Positions 1-8,015 of a stretch of 64,000 nucleotides of DNA are shown piece after piece; the stretch's first letter is position 1, and every line of letters begins with the position of its first letter. The stretch comes from CALCHA01 sp035548175 (lineage in GTDB: Bacteria > Planctomycetota > Phycisphaerae > WQYP01): positions 31,521 through 95,520 of the forward strand of contig DASZTO010000072.1 of assembly GCA_035548175.1 (NCBI GenBank). The letters are read 5' to 3'. The notes beneath the pieces were generated by a model. That model worked only from the letters and a program-made list of their open reading frames with translations, was not told the origin of the DNA and ran no database searches. A program made the position numbers and the translations under genes.

Positions 1-62
1 ACCGCTCGCGGACGCCGCCCGGCCCGCCGGCATAAGCGGCGGCTGCCGGGGAGCGGGGGGGG

Positions 63-1175
63 TTAGACGATCTGGACGATGAACCTCTCGCGATAATCGG
101 CGGCATCGGCGAGCTGGACGTGCAGGCGGATTTCCCACACGTGATACAGATAGGCGGCGGCGCGCTTGGCCGGCGGATCGCTCGTGGGCGGGTATTGCGC
201 GCTGACGGCGGCGTCTGCGGCCGCTTGCAGAATGGCGCCGTGCGCCGTGTCGTGATGGCCGTGCATGGGGAGGGATTGCTCGCCGAGGACGCTCGTGCCG
301 GTGTAGGTCTTGGAGCCGCGCTTTTCCCGGTAGCACTTCAGGCAGACCAGGCGGGCATCGACATTCTGGACGTGGAGGTCCTTGAGGGCGTCCCATTCGA
401 CCTGCAAGGTGAGAGGCTCTCCACGGACCAGGGGGAGGGGGCTGATCTGGAGGCGTGCGTCGCTGATGACGCGGGTGGTGAGCCAGCGGTGGATCGCCCA
501 GAAGAGCAGGGCGGCGGCGCCGGTCGCGGTCACCAGCAGGAGAAACCATCCTCCGGCGGAATAGGGCCATCCGCGGGCGGCGTAATGGGTGTCGATCAGC
601 AGTGCGGGCAGGAGGAACCCGGCGGTCCAGGCGGCGGCTTCCCATTTTTGGCGTCGGAGGTTTTTGGGGGGCAAGAGGAGGTGGAAGCCGGAGGCTCCGA
701 GGGAGAGGGCGCGCATGGTGCGCGGGGCCGCGCGCGTGTATCCGAGGAGCATCATGGCTCCGACGAATGCGGCGGCGCAGGTGACCAGCGCTCCCCAGTA
801 AGGTGAGGAACCGTATTCGCGGATGAGGATGGCGTTGTCGGGATCGAGGGGGTCGACGTAGGCGGTGATCGGCCGATTTTCGGGGAATTGAGCGATGATG
901 CTGCTGGCCCAGTCGCTGCTGCCGGAGGCATCGACGGGGAAGATGCCGGTGCCGAAGTGGGTTTTGCCATCGCGGATGAATTCATAGCGGATGCGCGGGG
1001 AGTAGCTGTCGGACCGTCGGCCGTGATAGACATCGATGCCGGTGGAATCGACGGTGGCGGGGGTGGGTATGAAGGTGCGGATGGCGCGGTCCTGCTCGGC
1101 GATGGAATTGACGGCGACGAGGGCCAGAGCCAATCCGCCGAGCAGCAACACGACGCCCCAGAAGCGCATCCACAT
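63..1175 (-). CDS. DUF3592 family membrane protein
   Basis: A 370-residue protein. The start chosen is the ATG at 1175; a second ATG lies two codons downstream. Hydrophobic segments lie near residues 5-25, 126-146, 180-197 and 207-229, so it is probably a four-helix membrane protein. Between helices 1 and 2 is a small extracytoplasmic beta-rich domain in which a YEF stretch is followed by AYVDPLDPDNAIL; this pattern (a value such as VDP.DP..A.L just before a helix) is the hallmark of the DUF3592 family, whose function is unknown. The C-terminal 130 residues form a soluble domain. An open frame upstream of 1175 continues through proline/arginine-rich translation and is not coding. The downstream neighbour on the same strand would be outside the window. 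Function unassigned. Confidence 0.75.
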   Translation of the reverse strand: MWMRFWGVVLLLGGLALALVAVNSIAEQDRAIRTFIPTPATVDSTGIDVYHGRRSDSYSPRIRYEFIRDGKTHFGTGIFPVDASGSSDWASSIIAQFPENRPITAYVDPLDPDNAILIREYGSSPYWGALVTCAAAFVGAMMLLGYTRAAPRTMRALSLGASGFHLLLPPKNLRRQKWEAAAWTAGFLLPALLIDTHYAARGWPYSAGGWFLLLVTATGAAALLFWAIHRWLTTRVISDARLQISPLPLVRGEPLTLQVEWDALKDLHVQNVDARLVCLKCYREKRGSKTYTGTSVLGEQSLPMHGHHDTAHGAILQAAADAAVSAQYPPTSDPPAKRAAAYLYHVWEIRLHVQLADAADYRERFIVQIV

Positions 1176-1258
1176 GAGCGGGACGATACCGCTGGAGCGT
1201 TGGGGCGACAATGGGGGGCGGTGGGAGCGGCGGGGGGGCAGGGGGAGCGGGGGGGAGG

Positions 1259-1780
1259 TCAGGCGGCGGGGCGGGAAAGGAAATAGAGGGCGGCGTAGAC
1301 CTTGGGGTCGATGGGGAAGTTGCGGCGGGCGCGGTCGTCGAGCCAGGCGTGGACGTCGGGGAGGGGGATTTCGTGGAGGGTGATTTGCTCGGAGCCGTCG
1401 CCGGCTGCGGGGCCGACTTTGACGAGTTGGCGGGCGCGCACGAGCATGATCTGTTCGGAGGTGAGGCCGGCGGAGGTGGGACCGTGGCAGAGGAGTTCGA
1501 AGGAGGAAGCGCTCCAGCCGGTTTCTTCGAGAAGTTCGCGGGCCGCGGCTTCCTGCCAGGACTCCTGTTGGGAATGGTCGCCGACGAGGCCGGCGGGAAT
1601 TTCGATGCACACGGCCTCGAGCGGGGCGCGATATTGCGAGATCAGGAGGATGCGGTTGTCGGGCGTGAGGGCGGCGATGGCGATCGGGGTGCGTCCGCGG
1701 ATGCGGCGGACGTACTCCCAGCCGTTGACGTTGACGAGTTCGAGGAACTTGCCGCGGGCGAGGGAGTGTTCGGCAGGCAT
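1259..1780 (-). CDS. Nudix hydrolase, ADP-ribose pyrophosphatase-like
   Basis: A 173-residue cytoplasmic hydrolase of nucleoside diphosphates linked to another moiety. A complete Nudix box is visible: G67, E73, then R81-E82, E85-E86-T-G88 (GX5EX7REUXEEXGU); the glutamates bind the catalytic divalent metal. IEIPAG just before the box and the overall length match the ADP-ribose/sugar-nucleotide pyrophosphatase branch. The open frame extends upstream to 1885, but that part is proline-rich and lacks conservation; ATG 1780 has GAAAGG about eight bases upstream and gives the usual family length. The gene lies about 80 bases upstream of the DUF3592 gene on the same strand, so the two may be co-transcribed. 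Exact substrate is inferred only from family resemblance. Confidence 0.88.
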   Translation of the reverse strand: MPAEHSLARGKFLELVNVNGWEYVRRIRGRTPIAIAALTPDNRILLISQYRAPLEAVCIEIPAGLVGDHSQQESWQEAAARELLEETGWSASSFELLCHGPTSAGLTSEQIMLVRARQLVKVGPAAGDGSEQITLHEIPLPDVHAWLDDRARRNFPIDPKVYAALYFLSRPAA

Positions 1781-1950
1781 GGGAGGGCCTTTCAAAAAGG
1801 TGCGGGTAGCGTACGGGCGCGGGGAAGGCGCGGGAAGCGGACGGGGGAGGGGGGGGGAAAGGGCTGAAAAGATTTTTCTTCCCACCGCCTGAGGAAGTGG
1901 CTATCGTTCGGGCGATCACTTCAGACATGTCTATCTACGGGAGGAGACTC

Positions 1951-2277
1951 ATGTCGCGCTGCCAGGCCTGCGGAAGAAATGCGCCCACGAAACACGTACG
2001 GTATTACCAGAACATCGGGATGCTGTTCATGCGCCAGTTGCGGACGGTGGACGGATCGTTCTGCAAACGGTGCTCGCGACACTTTTTTCTGAAGCTGACG
2101 GGGCTGACGCTGGTGACCGGCTGGTGGGGGCTGATCTCGGCGATCATGAATCCGTTTTTGATCATCAACAACGTGGTGCGGTTTGTGGGAACGCTGTCGC
2201 TGGCGGAGGGGGCGGATGCGACGGCGCCGCTGCGGGCGGGATATGAGCGGCCGCGTGAGACACCAACGCGGCGGTGA
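1951..2277 (+). CDS. Small membrane protein with N-terminal zinc ribbon
   Basis: A 108-residue protein. The start at 1951 is preceded by GGGAGGAGA six to eight bases upstream, which decides it over an open upstream extension. Two cysteine pairs, C4/C7 and C38/C41, should form one zinc ribbon, interrupted by an amphipathic stretch (YYQNIGMLFMRQ). A hydrophobic region follows at about residues 50-78, then a short basic, proline-containing tail. The arrangement suggests a membrane-anchored zinc-binding protein facing the cytoplasm. No partner is obvious: the Nudix gene is divergent, the DUF190 gene convergent. I do not recognise a named family, and no function is claimed. Confidence 0.72.
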   Translation: MSRCQACGRNAPTKHVRYYQNIGMLFMRQLRTVDGSFCKRCSRHFFLKLTGLTLVTGWWGLISAIMNPFLIINNVVRFVGTLSLAEGADATAPLRAGYERPRETPTRR

Positions 2278-2308
2278 GCGCGTCGCGCGGGCGAGGGCGA
2301 GGGGAGCA

Positions 2309-3130
2309 TCATCGGGGGCTTGGCGGGGCGTCCGCGGGGTTGTGGCGGTAGGCGAGGATGCGCACCGTTTCCATGGTGATCATGCCTTCGTGGACGAGCG
2401 CGTCGAGCTCGGGGAGAAAGCTGCGGATTTTTTCCTCGGAATCGACCAGCTCGAGGACGATCGGCAGGTCGGTGGAGAGGTCCACGATTTTGGCGGTGTG
2501 CAGCACGCTGTTGGCGCCGAAGCCCATGGAGCCGCGGAGGACGGTGGCGCCGCGCAGGCCCAGTTGGCGGGCCCGGGCGACCAGGGTTTCGTAGAGCGGC
2601 TTGCCGGCGGCTTCATCGGATTCGCCGATGAACACGCGGAGCAGGATGCCATTTTCTGCGGAGTGCATCGGAGGTCCTCCGGTGGTGGGAATGTCGATCG
2701 GGGGAAGCGTGGAGAGGTCCGGGACGGGAGCGCGCAGGGCCAGGGGCGGACGGGGCAGGCCGCTGGCGCGGTGGCGGTAGAAGAGGACGGCGGCGCGTTC
2801 GAGGGTGGCCAGTCCGTGGGCGAGGAGGGCATGGATTTCCTGCTGGACGAAGCGGGCGATCTTGTCGGGGGTATCGGCGCATTCGACGATGACGGGCAGG
2901 GGCGTGGCGAGATGCCAGAAGGCCGGCTTGACGATGCCGCGCGTGCCGAAGCCGTGGATGCCTTTGAGGACGGTGGCGCCGGCGAGGGGGAATTTGGAAG
3001 CGCGCTGGACGAGGCGTTCGTAAGTGGGCGTGGCGTGGGTGGAATCGGTGGTGAGCAGGTACACGCGCAGGAGGACCTGCTCGCCGAGAAGCGAGGGCGT
3101 GGGCGGGGCGGCGGGCGGCGGGGTGGTCAT
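2309..3130 (-). CDS. Tandem DUF190 protein (fluoride-operon partner of CrcB)
   Basis: A 273-residue protein made of two DUF190 domains, about residues 17-120 and 161-263. Each has the same signature: a LLRV(Y/F) strand, then GATVL(K/R)G..GFG, then LP(V/I)(I/V)(V/L)E and I..F. DUF190 proteins are usually about 110 residues with one domain and are small PII-like cytoplasmic proteins; here two copies are fused by a proline-rich linker. Start ATG 3130 overlaps the crcB stop by four bases, so the pair is translationally coupled. An ATG at 2668 (residue 155), at the start of domain 2, has GGAGG seven bases upstream, so a one-domain product could also be made. Regulation is presumably through the fluoride riboswitch upstream of crcB. 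Confidence 0.87.
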   Translation of the reverse strand: MTTPPPAAPPTPSLLGEQVLLRVYLLTTDSTHATPTYERLVQRASKFPLAGATVLKGIHGFGTRGIVKPAFWHLATPLPVIVECADTPDKIARFVQQEIHALLAHGLATLERAAVLFYRHRASGLPRPPLALRAPVPDLSTLPPIDIPTTGGPPMHSAENGILLRVFIGESDEAAGKPLYETLVARARQLGLRGATVLRGSMGFGANSVLHTAKIVDLSTDLPIVLELVDSEEKIRSFLPELDALVHEGMITMETVRILAYRHNPADAPPSPR

Positions 3131-3510
3131 GGGTGGCGTCCCAGGAGGAAACCGACGCGGGCGGCAAGGAGGCCTAGCACCAGGCTGCCGGCGATATAGA
3201 GTGCGGCGCGCCAGAAGGCGCCGTCGCGGAGCATGCCGTCGGATTCGACCATGAAGGTGGAGAAGGTGGTGTAAGCGCCGATGAAGCCCGTGGCGATGGC
3301 GAGGCGGAGGTAATCGCTGATGTCGAGGCGGTTGGCGGCGAAGGCGAAGAACCACCCGAGGAAAAGGCTGCCGGTGATGTTGATGAGGAAGGTGGCGATG
3401 GGAAAGGTGAAGCCGAAGCGTCCGAAGAACTGGGAGACGCCCAGGCGGGTCATGGCGCCCAGGGCGCCGGCGGCGCCGACGAAAAAGAATTGGAGAAGCT
3501 TTATTTTCAC
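3127..3510 (-). CDS. crcB: Fluoride ion exporter CrcB (Fluc)
   Basis: A 127-residue inner-membrane protein with four transmembrane helices that forms a dual-topology dimer and exports fluoride. Visible family landmarks are GALGAMTR (15-22), NITGS with the conserved pore Asn44, and GFIGAYTTFSTF (75-86), which contains the central sodium-site and phenylalanine-box region. The start is a GTG at 3510 with GGAG about eight bases upstream; upstream extensions of the frame read through the terminator and riboswitch and are rejected. Only one crcB is present, consistent with a homodimer. The gene is followed with a four-base overlap by the double DUF190 gene and is preceded by a terminator and an excellent fluoride aptamer, making a self-contained fluoride-responsive operon. 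Confidence 0.95.
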   Translation of the reverse strand: MKIKLLQFFFVGAAGALGAMTRLGVSQFFGRFGFTFPIATFLINITGSLFLGWFFAFAANRLDISDYLRLAIATGFIGAYTTFSTFMVESDGMLRDGAFWRAALYIAGSLVLGLLAARVGFLLGRHP

Positions 3511-3525
3511 GGGCGACGCTCCACG

Positions 3526-3557
3526 AAAAAACCCCGGCCAGGGAAGCCGGCCGGGGT
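3526..3557 (-). terminator. Intrinsic terminator of the fluoride riboswitch (attenuator)
   Basis: On the minus strand a nine-base-pair GC stem (ACCCCGGCC paired with GGCCGGGGT, nine-base loop) is followed by six T. It ends only about 15 bases before the crcB GTG, between the aptamer and the gene. That position makes sense only as an expression platform: fluoride binding upstream should prevent the hairpin and allow crcB to be transcribed. Confidence 0.88.
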
Positions 3558-3596
3558 CGGGAGAGCACGGGCGAAAAAATCCTGCCGCGGCGCGGT

Positions 3597-3662
3597 CAGG
3601 AGTTATCAGCATCCGCCGGTGCGGGGGACCGGAGGAGCGGTTCAGGCGAACTCCATCGCCCT
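3597..3662 (-). promoter_or_regulatory. Fluoride riboswitch (crcB motif aptamer)
   Basis: Reading the minus strand from 3660, GGCGATGGAGTTCGCC gives the P1 stem (GGCG/CGCC) closing a loop that contains GGAGTT; then comes TGAACCGC, a second hairpin around CCGG...CCGG, and GCTGATAACTCC ending at 3599. The AACTCC pairs exactly with GGAGTT in the loop, which is the long-range helix of the crcB motif, and the conserved CTGAT before it is present. An intrinsic terminator and crcB follow within 90 bases, the expected order. All structural elements were read by eye; a covariance search (Rfam fluoride riboswitch model) would be the formal test. Confidence 0.92.
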
Positions 3663-3724
3663 TGGGATTGCCAAAACTGTAGCGGGGGGAGGGAGCGGCT
3701 GCAACGGCGGGGCGTCAGGAGGCG

Positions 3725-4714
3725 TCAGGCGTGCGGGTTGAGGAAGGCGGACCATTCGGGTCCGAGGCGCTCCGGGGCTTCCTCGTGGGGCATGTGGGCA
3801 AGATCGGGGTAGGGGCGATAGGTGGAGCAGGGCAGGTCGGCCGCGAGGCGTTCGCCGGCGCCTTGAACCAGCAGGGGATCCTGTTCGCCCCAGGAAATGA
3901 GCACGGGCGAGCGGATTTCTCGCAGGCGCGGGACGTGCGGGGCGGCGGCGAGGTCGCGTTCGTGGCCGGGCAGTGCGCGGATCATCTGCATGAGGCGGAA
4001 GCGGTTGGCGCGGTGGGACATGTTGCGCAGGTAGCGGGAGCGGAGGTCGGGCGCGAAGCGGGATTTATCGACGTAACCGATGTATTCCACCCCGCCGATG
4101 AGCTTTTCCGGGCGCGTCGTGGCCATGAGCAGCGGACCCAGCAGCGGCACGCGCGCCCAGCGGTAGGTGCGCGGCAGCGTCTGCGGATAGCAGGCGGGGT
4201 TGGAGAGCACGATGCGGCCGACGCGCTGGGGCGCTTCGAGCGCGGCAACGAGACACATCCCGCCGCCGAGGCTGTTGCCGGCGAAATCGGCGCGGGGGAT
4301 CCGGAGGGCGTCGAGCACGTGGAAGATGCCGGCGATGATGTGGCGGGCGGAGAGCGCGCCGGACCATCCGCTGTGGCTGGGCGAGAGGCCGGCGGGGGCG
4401 CAGGCGAGGCCGGAGTAATCGATCAGCAGCAGGTCGTGGGAGGCCAGCAGCCAGGGGGCGATGCCGCGGAAGCTGCTGGTGGTCAGGCCCATGCCGTGGA
4501 GAAGCACGAGGAGGGGTCGCTGAATTTGCGGCGCGGCGGCGGAGCGGCGGAGGATTTTGAAAAGGAGGGTGCGGCGCGCGGGAGCGATCGTGAAGACGAT
4601 GTCCGCGCCGCCCTGATCGATCGTCGGCACGGCGCTGAAACCGCCGTCGGGCAACGCGCGCGAGGGTTGCGCGAAGTCGAACCAGTCCCACGGAAGTGCC
4701 GGCGCGTCGCTCAT
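3725..4714 (-). CDS. Alpha/beta-hydrolase fold protein
   Basis: A 329-residue cytoplasmic hydrolase with an intact catalytic set: oxyanion motif HGMG (73-76), nucleophile elbow G-N-S148-L-G, acid Asp279 in GEQDP, and His307 (AHMPHE). The lid region between residues 180 and 260 is basic and helical, as in esterases, haloperoxidase-like and C-C bond hydrolases of the same superfamily. The sequence does not identify a substrate. It sits alone on the minus strand between the fluoride operon, which is downstream, and a GNAT acetyltransferase, 127 bases upstream. The bases just before its start codon form a GATGAAGAT periodic tract (see that entry). Confidence 0.87.
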   Translation of the reverse strand: MSDAPALPWDWFDFAQPSRALPDGGFSAVPTIDQGGADIVFTIAPARRTLLFKILRRSAAAPQIQRPLLVLLHGMGLTTSSFRGIAPWLLASHDLLLIDYSGLACAPAGLSPSHSGWSGALSARHIIAGIFHVLDALRIPRADFAGNSLGGGMCLVAALEAPQRVGRIVLSNPACYPQTLPRTYRWARVPLLGPLLMATTRPEKLIGGVEYIGYVDKSRFAPDLRSRYLRNMSHRANRFRLMQMIRALPGHERDLAAAPHVPRLREIRSPVLISWGEQDPLLVQGAGERLAADLPCSTYRPYPDLAHMPHEEAPERLGPEWSAFLNPHA

Positions 4715-4728
4715 GGGTCACATGTTAA

Positions 4729-4802
4729 TCTTTATCATCATCTTCATCGTCATCTTCATCTTGGCCCCGGTCCTGCGGAGATAAGGATGAAGATTTGAAG
4801 AT
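4729..4802. repeat. Periodic GATGAAGAT tract before a start codon
   Basis: The plus strand reads repeated ATCATCTTCATC units, a GC-rich gap, then AAGGATGAAGATTTGAAG. Read on the minus strand this is a 6/9-base periodic GATGAAGAT run that ends about 15 bases before the hydrolase ATG at 4714. The two halves are partly complementary (AATCTT...AAGATT at the ends), so a long imperfect hairpin is possible. No reading frame is supported here. Confidence 0.6.
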
Positions 4803-4841
4803 TGGGATTCGGGCGTGCGTTGAGGGAGAGGACGTTGGTGG

Positions 4842-5309
4842 TTAGACCGGGCGTTCGAGAAACACCCGCCCTTCCAGTTCTTCGAGCGTGGCGACGCGGA
4901 AGGCGCTGACTTCCTTGAAGCCCTCGCGCTTGTAAAAATTCACGAGCGCCGGAATGGTCGCGGGGGCTTCGGCGCGCATGCGCGTGTAGCCGGCGGCGCG
5001 CGCCTGATCGGTCAGGGCGCGCATCATCAGCTTGCCCAGACCCTGCCCCTGGAACGCTTTTTTGACCAGCAGGCGGCGGACTTCGCACACGTCGGGCGTC
5101 ATGCGGCGAAAGGCGCCGCTGGCGGCGAGAATCAGCGGCTCGCCCGGTTTCGGGTTCCAGTCGGCGGCGAGCAGGAAGCATCCGGCGGGCGGCGCATAGC
5201 GCGCATCGATTTCCGAGAGCCACTCGCGCAGGTCCTCGGGGGCGCCGCTCATCTCCGCCAGACCGGCGGACACGCGCTCGGGGTCCAGACGCTTGATCAC
5301 GATGTTCAT
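4842..5309 (-). CDS. GNAT family N-acetyltransferase
   Basis: A 155-residue protein of typical GNAT length. The acetyl-CoA pyrophosphate loop is visible as Q87-G-Q-G-L-G92 after a hydrophobic beta strand (VRRLLVKKAF), followed by a helix (KLMMRALTDQARAAG) and the C-terminal YKREGFKEV segment that closes the cofactor site. Such enzymes transfer an acetyl group to an amine of a small molecule or protein; the acceptor cannot be read from the sequence. ATG 5309 is the only reasonable start. A short intergenic region to the divergent sigma-factor gene (about 150 bases) should hold promoters for both. Confidence 0.88.
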   Translation of the reverse strand: MNIVIKRLDPERVSAGLAEMSGAPEDLREWLSEIDARYAPPAGCFLLAADWNPKPGEPLILAASGAFRRMTPDVCEVRRLLVKKAFQGQGLGKLMMRALTDQARAAGYTRMRAEAPATIPALVNFYKREGFKEVSAFRVATLEELEGRVFLERPV

Positions 5310-5456
5310 GCGGCGCCCTCGGCTTGGAGTGTTTCAGGATAAGGGATCATAGCCGGTGCTTCGGCCGCGCGCCGCCGCCGCGCGGAGGCCGCCGGTAAGA
5401 TTTCTGGAAATCCACCTGCCGGCGTCGTTTTATCTGCAAAGGCCAACGGGAATCGT

Positions 5457-5954
5457 ATGCAGCGGGTTGATTCGGAGTTCCTGGCGACGTGTTTCGACGC
5501 CCATGCGGCGGCCCTGGTGCTCTACGCCCGCCAATGGCTGCCCGCGCCGCTCGCCGAGGATGTGGTGCAGGAAGTGTTTGTGCGGCTGGCGGGGCAGGCG
5601 GAAGCGCCGCCAAACCCGCGGGCGTGGCTGCTGGCGTGCACGCGGAACGGGGCGTTCGATGCGCTCAAGGGCGCCCGTCGCCGCCGGGCTCGGGATGCCG
5701 CGGCAGTCCAGGAACGCCGGCCGCTGTTCGAGCATGCCGCGGAAACGGCCCTGGAAGCGTCGGAAGCGCAAGCCGCCCTGGCGGCGCTGCCGGCGACGGA
5801 GCGGGAGATCGTCACGCTGCGGCTGTGGGCGGGGGCGACGTTTGCGGAGATTGCGGCGCTGCTCGATGTGCCGCTCTCGACGGTGCATCAACGCTATCGG
5901 GCGGCGCTGGAAGCCCTCAAGACACGATGGGAGTCGCCATGCAGGAACCGATGA
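5457..5954 (+). CDS. ECF-type RNA polymerase sigma factor
   Basis: A 165-residue sigma-70 family protein of extracytoplasmic-function type. Region 2 lies at about residues 10-75 (AEDVVQEVFVRLAG is the region 2.2 core-binding helix; NPRAWLLACTRN follows) and region 4 at about 105-155 (LPATEREIVTLRLWAG then TFAEIAALLDVPLSTVHQRYRAAL, the helix-turn-helix that reads the -35 element). Nothing else is fused. It begins a four-gene run whose next start (5939) lies inside its own last codons, so it is probably co-expressed with a membrane protein that could act as its anti-sigma factor. Confidence 0.93.
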   Translation: MQRVDSEFLATCFDAHAAALVLYARQWLPAPLAEDVVQEVFVRLAGQAEAPPNPRAWLLACTRNGAFDALKGARRRRARDAAAVQERRPLFEHAAETALEASEAQAALAALPATEREIVTLRLWAGATFAEIAALLDVPLSTVHQRYRAALEALKTRWESPCRNR

Positions 5955-6499
5955 ACGAAGCAAACGGCGGGGTGCCGGAGGAACTGGAGGCGTTCCAGAG
6001 GCGCCTGGCGGGCTTGCGTCCGGCGGCCACGAGCCTGGACCGCGACCGGGTGCTGTTTGAATCCGGGCGTGCGGCGGGGATGGCAGGGGCGACGCGTGCG
6101 CGATGGGCGTGGCGCGCGGGGGCGATCGGCGGGTGGGCGGCGGCGGCGTGCGTGGCGGTGGCGCTGTGGCCGCATGGGGGGGGAGGTGGGGGAGGCGTCG
6201 CGCTGCCGCGCGGCGGGCTTGCGGACGTGCAAAGGCCGCCGGCCCAAAGCGTGGCGTCGGCGGCGCAGGCGCAGAGTCCGCCTCGGGAGCCCGCCCCATG
6301 GCTGCTGGCGCTGTTGCCGCAGCCCTCGCCGGCATGGCGCGAGCGCAACCTGATTTTGTCGCGGGGCGTCGATGCCCTCCCCGAGATGCCGGCGTCGAAT
6401 GGACACGCCGCGGGGGACGTGGGACCGGCGGCGGATCCGTTGCCGGAGAGTTATCGCATTCATCCGTTGTTTGCGCCGGTGAAAGGAGCGCGGTCATGA
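5939..6499 (+). CDS. Membrane protein next to ECF sigma factor, candidate anti-sigma
   Basis: A 186-residue protein starting 16 bases before the end of the sigma gene (another ATG at 5951 is possible). An N-terminal cytoplasmic part of about 55 residues (LEAFQRRLAGLRP) is followed by a single membrane helix around residues 58-78 (GAIGGWAAAACVAVAL), a glycine run and an extracytoplasmic alanine/proline-rich tail. Position and topology match membrane anti-sigma factors, but the ZAS zinc motif (HxxxCxxC) is absent, so the role is inference from context only. The stop overlaps the next ATG (ATGA at 6496), indicating translational coupling. The GC-rich spacer contains an eight-G run that makes the helix end glycine-rich. 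Confidence 0.68.
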   Translation: MQEPMNEANGGVPEELEAFQRRLAGLRPAATSLDRDRVLFESGRAAGMAGATRARWAWRAGAIGGWAAAACVAVALWPHGGGGGGGVALPRGGLADVQRPPAQSVASAAQAQSPPREPAPWLLALLPQPSPAWRERNLILSRGVDALPEMPASNGHAAGDVGPAADPLPESYRIHPLFAPVKGARS

Positions 6500-7977
6500 G
6501 CGGGACAGGTGTCACGATGCGGGACGGGCGGTGGACGCGGGGGCTGATGGCGGCCTGCGTGGCGGCAAGCGTGGCGGCGGCGAGCGTGCTGGGCGGGCGG
6601 GCGGCGCGCGCTCAGACCACCTGGTCGGCGCGCACGGGAAACACGCCGGTGCGCGTGACGATTCCCCTGCATGCGAGCGCTCCCCAGCCGCCCGATTTGC
6701 AGTACCAGTTGCTGCCGCGCGCCGGCGATCTGCATCCGGGCAACGCGGCGCTGGGATACGCCACGGCGATCGGGCTGATTCCGGTGGATCGCCCCGCCGC
6801 GGAGTCCGACGATCTCGACTCGCTGCGCTCCGTGGACCTGGCGTCATTCGACGAAAAAAAGGCGGAAACGCTGCTGGCGCCCTATGCGGCGGCGCTGCGG
6901 CAACTTCGCTTCGCCGCCCGCTATGACACCATCGATTGGCAAACCGGATTCCTCAGCCAGGGGGCCGACACGCCGCTGCCCAATCTGGCGCCCCTGCGGC
7001 TCCTGAGCAACGTGCTGGCGGTGGGCATCCGCCTGGACTTGAAACGTGGAGATTTCGCGGCCGCGCATGACAAATTGCAGACCGGATACGCCCTGGCGCG
7101 CCACCTCGGACGCGGCGACACCCTCATCCAGGACCTCGTCGGCGTGGCGATCGCCAGTCTCATGTCCCATGAGGTCGAGGAATGGATCGGCATCCAGGGC
7201 TCGCCGAACCTGTTCTGGCCGCTGGCGTATATGCCCCGGCCGCTGGTGGATTCCGCCCGCGCCCTGTCGATGGAAAAGGATGATGCCTACGTGAGCATGC
7301 CCGGGCTGCGGGAAATGCGCGAGGGGAAAACCACCGTCGAGTCGTGGACGCGCTTCACCAATCGCTTTGAGGATTTGCAGGCCGGCGGTTATGCCGCGGG
7401 TACCTCGACGCGGCCGGCGTATAAGCAGCAGATGACGGCGACGGGATTTGCCCTGCTGCTGTATCCGTCAGCGAAGCAATGGCTGATCGAGCACCAGCAC
7501 ATGACCGCGCAGCAGGTGGATCAGATGCCCGTCGCCGAGGTGCTGGGCCGCTATTTTCCCGATTCCTTCGATGCGTCGATGGACCACACGTTTCGCTACA
7601 TGAATCTGCCGCCGTCGGTTTCGCTGCCGGCGCTGCGCAAGGCGGAGCGCGAGTTCGGCCAGCCGGGCGGCGCGTATACGAATCTCCTGGCGCGGATCGT
7701 GCTGCCCTCGTTGTCGCGGGCGCTCTATCTCTCGATCAACGCCAACCGCACGCTCGATGCGCTCCAGACAGTCGAGGGGGTGCGCGCGTATCTGGCGCAG
7801 CATCAGGCGCTGCCGCCGGATCTCGCGGCGGTGGAGCTGCCGCTGCCCGACGATCCGACCACCGGCAAACCCTTCGACTATCAGGCCCGCGGCGGGGCGG
7901 CGACGATCACCTCGGCGCCCCTCGACGATCCCCAGCCCGGCGACACGCTGGTCTACGAGCTGACCACCGGCAAGTAA
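6496..7977 (+). CDS. Exported protein of unknown function in ECF sigma operon
   Basis: A 493-residue protein with a signal peptide (arginine-rich start, hydrophobic residues 17-34, likely cleavage after A-R-A near 39). The mature part is mostly helical. A central segment reads GDFAAAHDKLQTGYALARHLGRG, then DLVGVAIASLM and GSPNLFWPLAYMPRPL; this resembles helical-repeat proteins that I associate with planctomycete genomes, but I cannot name a family. There are no catalytic motifs. The C-terminus carries LPPDLAAVELPLPDDPTTGKPFDY, a pattern seen in proteins that end with a pilin-like or DUF1559-like tail. Its start is coupled to the stop of the preceding membrane gene, and the next gene follows after 38 bases. 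Confidence 0.75.
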   Translation: MSGTGVTMRDGRWTRGLMAACVAASVAAASVLGGRAARAQTTWSARTGNTPVRVTIPLHASAPQPPDLQYQLLPRAGDLHPGNAALGYATAIGLIPVDRPAAESDDLDSLRSVDLASFDEKKAETLLAPYAAALRQLRFAARYDTIDWQTGFLSQGADTPLPNLAPLRLLSNVLAVGIRLDLKRGDFAAAHDKLQTGYALARHLGRGDTLIQDLVGVAIASLMSHEVEEWIGIQGSPNLFWPLAYMPRPLVDSARALSMEKDDAYVSMPGLREMREGKTTVESWTRFTNRFEDLQAGGYAAGTSTRPAYKQQMTATGFALLLYPSAKQWLIEHQHMTAQQVDQMPVAEVLGRYFPDSFDASMDHTFRYMNLPPSVSLPALRKAEREFGQPGGAYTNLLARIVLPSLSRALYLSINANRTLDALQTVEGVRAYLAQHQALPPDLAAVELPLPDDPTTGKPFDYQARGGAATITSAPLDDPQPGDTLVYELTTGK

Positions 7978-8015
7978 ACGAAACCTTCCATGACGCTTTT
8001 TGCGGGAGCATTCCC

